Shown here piece after piece: positions 18,870 through 25,370 of a stretch of 64,000 nucleotides of DNA (the first letter of the stretch is position 1; each line of letters starts with the position of its first letter). A program made the translations under genes and the position numbers. Below the pieces are notes generated by a model. The model saw only the letters and a program-made list of their open reading frames with translations. It did not search any database and had not been told where the DNA came from. The stretch comes from Ochrobactrum sp. CGA5. GTDB lineage: Bacteria; Pseudomonadota; Alphaproteobacteria; Rhizobiales; Rhizobiaceae. The DNA lies in NCBI RefSeq assembly GCF_006345815.1, contig NZ_VCIG01000009.1, positions 62,001 to 126,000 on the forward strand, written 5' to 3'.

Positions 18870-20051
18870 TCATTCAAAGACAATCGCCGGAGCGGGCCTG
18901 CCTGCTCCTTTGCCGCCCTTCATGTTTTCCCAGACTCTGCGGGCAATCTCGCGATAGATTTTCGCATGTTCGCTATCCGGTTCCTTGACGGTGATCGGCG
19001 TGCCCGCGTCTGAATAGGCACGCACATCCATATGCAGCGGCACTTCACCCAGGAACGGCACGTCGAGGCGTTCCGCTTCCCTGCGCGCGCCGCCATTGCC
19101 GAAAATATCGTAGCGTGCGCCGGTGTCGGGGGCGATGAAATAGCTCATATTCTCGACGATGCCGAGAAGTGGCACATCCACCTTGCGGAACATGTTCAAG
19201 CCCTTGCGCGCATCGATCAGCGCCAGATCCTGCGGTGTTGAAACGACAACAGCGCCCGCCAGCGGCACCTGCTGCGCCATGGTGAGTTGTGCGTCACCGG
19301 TGCCGGGCGGCATGTCGACCACCAGAACGTCGAGTTCGCCCCAGGCGACTTCGCGAAGCATCTGCGTCAGCGCCGACATGACCATCGGGCCGCGCCAGAT
19401 CATCGGCGTTTCCTCATCCACCATGAAGCCCATGGACATGACCTTGATGCCGTAATTCTCCATCGGCTTCAGGATGCGGCCCTCGACCGTTTCCGGACGG
19501 CCGGAAAGGCCAAGCAGGCGGGGCATGGATGGCCCGTAAATATCGGCATCTAGAATGCCAACCTTCAGCCCGTTGGCCGCAAGACCGAGCGCCAGATTGA
19601 CCGCCGTGGTTGACTTGCCGACGCCGCCCTTGCCCGATGCAACGGCAATGATCGCGCCAACGCCCGGAATGCCGGGTTTCGTCGCCGCACGCGGCGGTGG
19701 CGAAGGATGGCGATGCTGTGCCGGTGCGGCGGCGGGTCGAGCCTGATGGCTGGATTGCGGCTTCGGCGCTGGTGGCGCATCGTCGCTGGTACGTCCGCCC
19801 TTCTTTTCGGCGGTGAGCGTGACCAGCGCGCCGGTAACGCCCGGAATTTCCTTCACTGCCTTTTCAGCGGCCAGCCGCATCGGTTCAAGCGCATCGGCGC
19901 GCTCGGCAGGAACCGTGATGGAGAAGAAGACCTTGCCGTCAGCAATAAAGATATCCGACACCAGTCCGAGCGACACAACATCGCTTTCGAAATCCGGTCC
20001 CGTCACGGCCTTCAGCCGTTCCTGAACCTGTTCGCGTGTTACGCTTGTCAT
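18870..20051 (-). CDS. mrp: Mrp/ApbC family iron-sulfur cluster carrier ATPase
   Basis: A 393-residue protein. An N-terminal DUF59/MIP18 domain (about 1-80) is followed by a Pro/Ala/Ser-rich linker (about 85-130) and a deviant-Walker P-loop ATPase domain starting AVASGKGGVGKSTTAVNLAL. Other motifs are LDADIYGPSMPRLLG, VVDMPPGTGDAQLTM and STPQDLALIDARKGL. Mrp/ApbC proteins carry Fe-S clusters to apoproteins in the cytoplasm. The usual CxxC after the ENMS motif is absent: the sequence reads ENMSYFIAPDTGARYDIFG. Cluster binding may therefore differ from the E. coli model. It appears monocistronic. Confidence 0.92.
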   Translation of the reverse strand: MTSVTREQVQERLKAVTGPDFESDVVSLGLVSDIFIADGKVFFSITVPAERADALEPMRLAAEKAVKEIPGVTGALVTLTAEKKGGRTSDDAPPAPKPQSSHQARPAAAPAQHRHPSPPPRAATKPGIPGVGAIIAVASGKGGVGKSTTAVNLALGLAANGLKVGILDADIYGPSMPRLLGLSGRPETVEGRILKPMENYGIKVMSMGFMVDEETPMIWRGPMVMSALTQMLREVAWGELDVLVVDMPPGTGDAQLTMAQQVPLAGAVVVSTPQDLALIDARKGLNMFRKVDVPLLGIVENMSYFIAPDTGARYDIFGNGGARREAERLDVPFLGEVPLHMDVRAYSDAGTPITVKEPDSEHAKIYREIARRVWENMKGGKGAGRPAPAIVFE

Positions 20052-20186
20052 TTCGATTCCCTTGATTAGGGAGCAAGAAGGGCATGTTCAGCGTGGCGAA
20101 CACCGTCTCCTTAACTGCCTATTCCCATATTCCCTTACTGCCTTATTCCCTTTTCATCAAAAGGCCAATGCCCGTCTTGAGCCGCG

Positions 20187-20483
20187 TCAGGCTGCCTCCT
20201 CGTCACAGGCTGCACCTTCAGGACGATGACCCATCAGGTAGAGCGCACAGGTCGTGCGCAGCATGGAGGCGAAGTTCGGGATTGCACCATTGGCCTGAAG
20301 CGCTTCATCGTAAAGCGTCGAGATGAAGCGTGGCGTCGTCAGGTTCTGGCTAGCTGCGATCTCGTCCAGCAGACGCCAGAAGGTAGCCTCCAGCTGAATG
20401 CTGGTGGAATGGCCGCCTATGCGCACGGAGCGGTTGATCGGCCGGTAGCCTTCCGGGTCCTGCTCGGCGAAAACCTTGCACAT
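20187..20483 (-). CDS. Ribbon-helix-helix domain protein
   Basis: A 98-residue protein. The segment NRSVRIGGHSTSIQLEATFW, then RLLDEIAASQNLTTPRFISTLYDEAL, has the strand followed by two helices of the RHH_4 type, widespread in alphaproteobacteria. The first methionine with a good ribosome site is at 20483 (GGAGA five bases upstream); ATG 20495 is possible but its ribosome site overlaps it. The C-terminus is acidic. Probably a small DNA-binding regulator; the target is unknown. It lies next to a palindromic repeat. Confidence 0.75.
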   Translation of the reverse strand: MCKVFAEQDPEGYRPINRSVRIGGHSTSIQLEATFWRLLDEIAASQNLTTPRFISTLYDEALQANGAIPNFASMLRTTCALYLMGHRPEGAACDEEAA

Positions 20484-20500
20484 GGGTTTCTCCATTCTTC

Positions 20501-20601
20501 AGAGCGCAGTTCAATCCGACTGGATCCAATCGACGCTCTAACGTCTTTTACTTCGAGCATAATTTTGTCGACCCTCGTCTCACAGCGGTCGGATTATGCT
20601 C
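20501..20601. repeat. Bru-RS-like palindromic intergenic repeat
   Basis: Two hairpins in the same layout as the element at 7787-7887. AGAGCG (20501-20506) pairs with CGCTCT (20534-20539). GAGCATAAT (20555-20563) pairs with ATTATGCTC (20593-20601), with GTCGAC-like sequence inside. The total length is again about 101 bp. Confidence 0.7.
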
Positions 20602-20728
20602 TAAGAGCATGAACGTCGCTGTGGTAGCCAATTGCCACCACACCGTCGCTTTTTTCTTCATAATCGACAACCAGCAAAGCAATCGCAAGCCGCTTTTGAA
20701 GAAGCGGCAAAAGAAACAGGAGTAGCTT

Positions 20729-21124
20729 GTGGCTAAAGCCATTCATTCGATGATCCGCGTTCTCGACGAGGAAAAATCCGTTTCCTTCTACAACCGGGCT
20801 TTTGGCCTCGATATTGCCGAACGCATCGATTTTGAAACCTTCACGCTGATCTATCTGCGCAATGCCGATGCCGATTTCGAAGTCGAGCTGACGGTCAACA
20901 AGGGGCGCACGGAACCTTACGATCTGGGTGATGGTTATGGTCATCTGGCCGTCGTGGTCGAGGACGTCGATGCCGAACATGCCCGCTTCACCGAACTTGG
21001 CTTCAAGGTCGGAAAGCTCGTCGATTTCAAGAATGACGGCGTGCAGCTCGCCCGCTTCTTCTTCGCAGAAGACCCGGACGGTTACAAAATCGAGGTTCTG
21101 CAACGCGGCGGACGTTACCGGTAA
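20729..21124 (+). CDS. gloA: Lactoylglutathione lyase (glyoxalase I)
   Basis: A 131-residue VOC-fold enzyme that isomerises the methylglyoxal-glutathione hemithioacetal to S-lactoylglutathione. The four metal ligands of the family are present: His6 (KAIHSMIRV), Glu53 (FEVELTVN), His72 (YGHLAVVVED) and Glu122 (YKIEVLQ). The start is GTG 20729 with CAGGAG upstream. It is followed by a strong terminator and appears monocistronic. Confidence 0.92.
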   Translation: MAKAIHSMIRVLDEEKSVSFYNRAFGLDIAERIDFETFTLIYLRNADADFEVELTVNKGRTEPYDLGDGYGHLAVVVEDVDAEHARFTELGFKVGKLVDFKNDGVQLARFFFAEDPDGYKIEVLQRGGRYR

Positions 21125-21167
21125 ACCCTTCTCTATCGTCTTTCATCACCGGGATCCCGGCTGCTGG

Positions 21168-21208
21168 AAAACAGAAACGGCGCGACCAATTCGCGCCGTT
21201 TCTGTTTG
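21168..21208 (+). terminator. Terminator of gloA
   Basis: A 16-bp stem AAACAGAAACGGCGCG / CGCGCCGTTTCTGTTT with a 7-base loop, about 45 bases after the gloA stop. The arms end in A and T runs. Confidence 0.8.
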
Positions 21209-21270
21209 ATGCTTGGCAAAGACGGTTCGCATAGGCTAGGTAAATTCGGCTTGAATGGAGAAGCTTTGAG

Positions 21271-21669
21271 TTGAAGATGAGCATCGGCCAATATCGGATG
21301 TCTCTGGCGATACGCGTCCTTAGCGTATTCGCCTTGATGTTCATCGCCTTTGCGCACAAACCCATCGATTTCAATGCGCCCGACAGCTACCAGCTTGCCC
21401 AGTATCAATTGCCTGATGGCACTTATCCCGTACTCTGCATCGGTGATCATGGTTCCGATCCGGGCCATCAGGGGCACGACGAGCATCTAAGCAACACCAG
21501 TTGCGAAGCTTGCCGGATTTCATCAGCCTTCCTGTGTCCTGCCCCCGCCGGTTCTACTGGTGCTGCCCCGCATGTCGCCATGGCAGACGGCATCGTGCCG
21601 CCGCAACCGATCCTGCAGCACAACACCTACCCGCCATCGGCACCGCCGCAAGCGCCGCCTCTCGCCTGA
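21271..21669 (+). CDS. DUF2946-like small secreted or membrane protein, possible copper handling
   Basis: A 132-residue protein with an N-terminal hydrophobic helix (LAIRVLSVFALMFIAFAH), a His-rich stretch (GDHGSDPGHQGHDEH), then SCEACRI, and a Pro-rich tail. This resembles DUF2946 proteins, which carry a CxxC-like pair and often lie beside copper genes. The start is uncertain: TTG 21271 has GGAG 10 bases upstream, while ATG 21277 has none. A YcnI-PCuAC gene follows after 104 bases containing a hairpin (21685-21710), so a metal-acquisition pair is likely. Metal binding is inferred. Confidence 0.65.
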   Translation: MKMSIGQYRMSLAIRVLSVFALMFIAFAHKPIDFNAPDSYQLAQYQLPDGTYPVLCIGDHGSDPGHQGHDEHLSNTSCEACRISSAFLCPAPAGSTGAAPHVAMADGIVPPQPILQHNTYPPSAPPQAPPLA

Positions 21670-21773
21670 ATAATATCGTTTAAGCGAATGCGTTCCTTCA
21701 ACCGCATTCGGCAACGAAACGCGCCTGAACTTTGTTTCGGCGTGCCTTCCAACGATTATTCAGGTTTAACACA

Positions 21774-22781
21774 ATGAAGAACTATCGTATTTTCGCCTCG
21801 GCCATCTCTATTCTCGCGCTTTGCGCCTCTGCCGGCATGGCCAATGCCCATTCCTCCCTCGGCCAGAGCGAAGCCAAGGCGGGCAGCTTCTACAAGGCAA
21901 CTTTCCGCATTCCACACGGCTGCGACGGCAAGGCCACGACCGAAGTTAAGATCGAGCTTCCCGAAGGCTTCATTTCCGCTCAGCCGCAGGTCAAGGCGGG
22001 CTGGAAGATCGAGACAGTCAAGGGCGATTACGCACAGAGCTACAAGGTGCACGGCAAGGATGTCACTTCCGGCATCCGCGAAGTTCGCTTCACCGACGGC
22101 GACCTGCCCGGCGACTTTTATGATGAATTCACCGTGGTCGGCCAACTTGCCAAATTCGACAAGGATACGATACTTGCATTTCCTGTGACTCAGCTTTGCG
22201 GAAGCGACGCCTCGGTTGCCTGGACCGATATTCCCAAAGATGGCCAGAATCCGCACGATCTTGCGCATCCTGCACCACAACTGCTGGTGAAGACCGCGGA
22301 CGCCGACGATGATCATGGCGGACATGATGGGCATGGCAAGATGGGTCATGCTTCCATGAGCGCAGCAACGCCGACGAAACTGGGCGATCTGGAAATCACC
22401 GTGCCTTCGGTGCGCGCCATGGTTCCCGGTTCCAAGGTTGCAGGCGGTTTCCTGACCATCGTCAATGACGGCAAGGATGATGACAAACTCGTTGCCGCCA
22501 CGACTGACGGCGTCAAGCGCGTCGAAATCCATGAGATGTCGATGCAGGACGACGTGATGAAGATGCGTCAGCTTGAAGGCGGTCTGGATATTCCGGCAGG
22601 CAAGAAGGTTGAGCTGAAGTCCGGCGGCTATCACCTCATGTTCATTCAGCCAGAGAAGCCATATAAGGAAGGCGAGACCGTTCCTGTCACGCTGGAATTC
22701 CAAAAGGCCGGCAAGGTGACAATCGATTTCCCCGTCACGTCCCAAAGCGGTCAGAAGGACGAAGACCATTCGGGTCATTAG
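21774..22781 (+). CDS. YcnI (DUF1775) - PCuAC copper chaperone fusion protein
   Basis: A 335-residue periplasmic protein. The signal peptide MKNYRIFASAISILALCASA ends near MANA, so the mature protein would start with His (HSSLGQSEAKAGSFYKATFR), as copper-binding YcnI proteins do. YcnI occupies about residues 25-175. A His/Asp/Gly linker (DDDHGGHDGHGKMGH) leads to a PCuAC domain (about 205-325) with VEIHEMSMQDDVMKMRQLEG and SGGYHLMFIQ, which hold the His and Met copper ligands. The C-terminus is again His-rich (DEDHSGH). It probably delivers Cu(I) to membrane oxidases; the partner is not shown here. Confidence 0.88.
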   Translation: MKNYRIFASAISILALCASAGMANAHSSLGQSEAKAGSFYKATFRIPHGCDGKATTEVKIELPEGFISAQPQVKAGWKIETVKGDYAQSYKVHGKDVTSGIREVRFTDGDLPGDFYDEFTVVGQLAKFDKDTILAFPVTQLCGSDASVAWTDIPKDGQNPHDLAHPAPQLLVKTADADDDHGGHDGHGKMGHASMSAATPTKLGDLEITVPSVRAMVPGSKVAGGFLTIVNDGKDDDKLVAATTDGVKRVEIHEMSMQDDVMKMRQLEGGLDIPAGKKVELKSGGYHLMFIQPEKPYKEGETVPVTLEFQKAGKVTIDFPVTSQSGQKDEDHSGH

Positions 22782-23094
22782 AGTGCCGTGCGTCCTTTCG
22801 GGCGCGCAAATAACGCTCTACCCTTATTAAACTACGCATCGTGCTTTCCGAAAATCGACCCGATTTTCGGGCCGACGCAGTAAAGCAGGCCAAGAGCATT
22901 CCCGGTAAACCGCGCACGGCCTGCGCGGTTTCGGGAAATGCATCAAAGCTCGCGCACAAAGGCCTGCTCCGTTAGCAAAGGGGCGGATGATCGCGTCCTC
23001 TCTCCTTCGCGCATTATGCGCCCGTTTGCCGCAACCGCTGCTCCCCCACAGCGGTTGCGTTCCTCATTAAATGCTGTAAACATGAGTATTGTTG
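22782..23094. other. Intergenic stretch with repeat fragment and hairpins
   Basis: No gene is supported. It holds a degraded palindromic repeat (about 22790-22875, with GAAAATCG and CGATTTTC arms around ACC) and a second GC-rich palindrome near 22911-22930. A 10-bp stem, GCAACCGCTG (23031-23040) with CAGCGGTTGC (23049-23058), may end the YcnI-PCuAC message, although the T tract is poor. Confidence 0.5.
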
Positions 23095-23111
23095 TCTAGA
23101 ATTGTTCCAAA
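23095..23111 (+). promoter_or_regulatory. Irr-like iron control box
   Basis: TCTAGAA-TTG-TTCCAAA matches the rhizobial iron control element TTTAGAA-N3-TTCTAAA at 12 of 14 defined positions. The two mismatches (second base of the left arm, fourth of the right) leave a recognisable palindrome. It overlaps another perfect palindrome, AATTGTT-CCA-AACAATT (23100-23116). It is about 130 bases ahead of a small ORF. Irr control is inferred from the match. Confidence 0.45.
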
Positions 23112-23238
23112 CAATTGAAATCTAATAAGATTTTAAACTTGAGTAATTGACTCTAGATAGTTTTCCATGCTTCTATGCATGGTGCAAATTCACAACCTTT
23201 GATGTCTGGGCCTTGAACCCTTTCGATTGGAGGACCCT

Positions 23239-23418
23239 ATGATTGGTCTCGGCGAATGCCGGTCCGCAAATGTCGACGGCCTGCCCTGGCAGCTCGGTCT
23301 CTTGCCGACCGGATATTGCAATGTGCGGAGGGAAACTGAACGCCCCTCGGCAGGAATGCAGGGTTCACGCCCCGCGCGCACGTCTTCATGTCGAACCTTC
23401 TGCGGGAGACGAACATGA
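23239..23418 (+). CDS. Small 59-codon ORF, translationally coupled to the next gene
   Basis: A 59-residue ORF beginning MIGLGECRSANVDGLPWQLG with a strong ribosome site (GGAGG 5 bases before the ATG). It is Cys- and Arg-rich (CRSAN, GYCNVRRE, SSCRTFCGRR). Its TGA overlaps the ATG of the following 169-residue gene (ATGA at 23415-23418). The strong initiation signal and exact overlap argue for translation, either as a real small protein or as a leader whose translation opens the next start. I recognise no family. Confidence 0.5.
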   Translation: MIGLGECRSANVDGLPWQLGLLPTGYCNVRRETERPSAGMQGSRPARTSSCRTFCGRRT

Positions 23419-23924
23419 ACATGCGTATATCCCAACTGAACGGTGCCAACAGTGCGGGCTATTTCGATCGCCTGCCGGAGAAGCTGGTGCTGGAAGGTTA
23501 TCGCCGCTGGACCGCGGGTTTCGAGACAGGCTCAATCGTCCCATGGGAAATGACCTGGGGCCTCTATTCGGAGCTGCTTGGGCCTTCGGAAGCAAAGCGC
23601 GCCGTGGGTGAGCTCTCGCATTTCATCCGCGTTTTGCGCCATTGCGCCAGTTGTCAGTTGCGCGCTTTCCCTTTCGACTCTCACCATGTCTGTCGTGAGG
23701 AATGCCTTACGCTGGGGCTGATTTCCGGCATCCAGAATCAGGATGGGCTGCTGCTCGATACCTGCCTTGAAGCCATTGCCTGTCATCGCCGCTGCGACGA
23801 TGTGGCAGGGGCGGCTCGCAATTTTGCCGACACGCTGGCTGATTTCGGCCAGACTTTGTTGCCAATACCGATCCATGCCATCGACAGCGCTTTGAATTTT
23901 ACGCCGCGCGCGACTTTTCACTGA
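23415..23924 (+). CDS. Conserved hypothetical Cys-rich protein
   Basis: A 169-residue cytoplasmic-looking protein, MNMRISQLNGANSAGYFDRL. It has no signal peptide or membrane helix, and contains a Cys-rich centre: RHCASCQLRAFPFDSHHVCREECLTLG and later LDTCLEAIACHRRCDDV. Spaced Cys and His residues suggest a metal or cluster site. The start is at the ATGA overlap with the small ORF; GGGAG lies about 7 bases upstream. The Irr-like box ahead of the transcript hints at an iron or haem connection. I do not recognise the family and assign no function. Confidence 0.6.
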   Translation: MNMRISQLNGANSAGYFDRLPEKLVLEGYRRWTAGFETGSIVPWEMTWGLYSELLGPSEAKRAVGELSHFIRVLRHCASCQLRAFPFDSHHVCREECLTLGLISGIQNQDGLLLDTCLEAIACHRRCDDVAGAARNFADTLADFGQTLLPIPIHAIDSALNFTPRATFH

Positions 23925-24035
23925 CCGGCCCCTGACCGGCACCAGATCCGCCCCTAGCCGGAAAAGTCACAGCGTTTTGCAAATGAATGTGATTCCAGAT
24001 TTCAAGCCGCTGTCCTGCGGCGCAAGGAGATAGAA

Positions 24036-24251
24036 ATGCAGGCCAGAACCGAACGACGCCTCGGCATTGCCGCCGCCCTCGTCCTGACCGCAGGAGCTTT
24101 TGTCATGCCGGGCGTATCCACCCAGATCGTGCAGAACGATGTTGCGCCGCAGGACCAGGTTCATATGGCCGCGGCAGGAAATCTGCGCGCCGAGCTGAGC
24201 CACTTCATCAATCTCGACGAAGCCATGCTGAAGTCGGTGCGCTACGAATAA
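24036..24251 (+). CDS. Small secreted protein
   Basis: A 71-residue protein with a typical signal sequence (MQARTERRLGIAAALVLTAG ending near FVMPGVSTQ) and a mature part of about 45 residues (VAPQDQVHMAAAGNLRAELS). AAGGAGAT lies 4 bases before the ATG. It is 111 bases downstream of the Cys-rich gene on the same strand, without an obvious terminator between them, and is followed by one. A shared transcript is possible. No family recognised. Confidence 0.5.
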   Translation: MQARTERRLGIAAALVLTAGAFVMPGVSTQIVQNDVAPQDQVHMAAAGNLRAELSHFINLDEAMLKSVRYE

Positions 24252-24269
24252 TCGTATCGGATCTGATAC

Positions 24270-24304
24270 AAAAAGGCCGCGCCAGATCAGGTTCGGCCCT
24301 TTTT
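24270..24304. terminator. Terminator between the small secreted protein gene and the L,D-transpeptidase gene
   Basis: AAAAGGCCG and CGGCCCTTTTT form a stem (one extra C) around an 14-base loop, with T-run on the plus strand and A-run giving T on the minus strand. It serves converging genes. Confidence 0.65.
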
Positions 24305-24323
24305 AAGGCAGCAAACCAAATAC

Positions 24324-25049
24324 TTACCCCACGATGATCGGCGCCTTGCCCTGCACGCGGTTGTAAAGATCAATAATGTCCTGATTCATCAGGCGGATAC
24401 AGCCGGATGACATGGATTGGCCGATCGACCACCACTCCGGCGAACCGTGGATGCGATAGCCGGTGTCGCGGCCATTCTGGAAAATATAGAGCGCACGCGC
24501 GCCCAGCGGGTTCTGCGGACCGGGTTCCTGACCGTTGCGGTATTTTGCCAGTTCCGGCTTGCGCTGGATCATTTCCGGCGGAGGCGTCCAGACCGGCCAT
24601 TGCTTCTTGTATTGGACGTTGGCCGTGCCCGACCATTCAAAACCCGCCTTGCCGATGCCGATGCCATAGCGCAGCGCTTCTCCGCCCGGCAGAACGTAGT
24701 AGAGAAGATGGTCCTTGAGGCTGACGACGATCGTTCCCGGCGCCTGCCCTGTCGGGTCCGGCACGATCTGACGGCGGAACTGCTTCGGCACCTTCTGGTA
24801 CGGAATCGCGGGCAATGAATACGGCCCCTCCTGCACGGCGGCATACATGACGTCCGGCGTCGTGATATCGCGGTCGACGCTGATCTGGGGACGCATCGGC
24901 GTAATCCCACCGGTCGACATCGGATCGACATTCATCTGGAAGGCCGACATATCCATCGTTTGATTACAACCGGCGGCACCAGTGAGGAGGACAGCTCCGG
25001 TGCCAAAAAGGAAGCGGCGGCGGCTCGGATCGTCAATGAACTTGGTCAT
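24324..25049 (-). CDS. L,D-transpeptidase (YkuD domain), exported
   Basis: A 241-residue protein starting MTKFIDDPSRRRFLFGTGAV. An RRRFLF motif and a hydrophobic stretch ending LLTGAAGC suggest a Tat-like signal with a lipobox. The YkuD catalytic domain spans about residues 110-240: TIVVSLKDHLLYYVLPGGEA, and the active-site IHGSPEWWSIGQSMSSGCIR with the catalytic Cys in SSGCIRL. Such enzymes make 3-3 peptidoglycan cross-links or attach proteins to peptidoglycan, the latter known in rhizobia and Brucella relatives. Which reaction this one performs is not visible. Monocistronic. Confidence 0.9.
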   Translation of the reverse strand: MTKFIDDPSRRRFLFGTGAVLLTGAAGCNQTMDMSAFQMNVDPMSTGGITPMRPQISVDRDITTPDVMYAAVQEGPYSLPAIPYQKVPKQFRRQIVPDPTGQAPGTIVVSLKDHLLYYVLPGGEALRYGIGIGKAGFEWSGTANVQYKKQWPVWTPPPEMIQRKPELAKYRNGQEPGPQNPLGARALYIFQNGRDTGYRIHGSPEWWSIGQSMSSGCIRLMNQDIIDLYNRVQGKAPIIVG

Positions 25050-25370
25050 GCAAATTACCCGCACTCAAGGGTGGCAACACAGCCGTCAAGCGACCGTCAT
25101 ACTCAAAAGCAATTTGCGTTCTTATGGTTGAAGAACAGTTAAGCAACTCGCGTAAACGTCCCTGAAAATACCGCTTGAAAGCATAAATTGCATCGATTGC
25201 GACAATTCAATCGATTTAAGTACGGGCGAAAATGTGTCGAGCATGTGTAATAGGTGGCATTAAAAGGGAAGAATCACGTCTTTTTCACGGCGGAACAACT
25301 ACTGATTGTCACAACAATGGAAAGACCGGGTCGCACCGCCCGGCCTTGATGAACGGCCTTAATGAAGGGA
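25050..25370. other. Intergenic stretch with terminator of tamAB
   Basis: No gene supported. Near the right end, on the minus strand, GGCCGGG and CCCGGTC (25345-25339 and 25330-25324) form a 7-bp stem with one G-U pair, followed by TTTCC: a probable weak terminator after tamB. The rest is AT-richer sequence upstream of the L,D-transpeptidase gene with no clear promoter. Confidence 0.45.
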
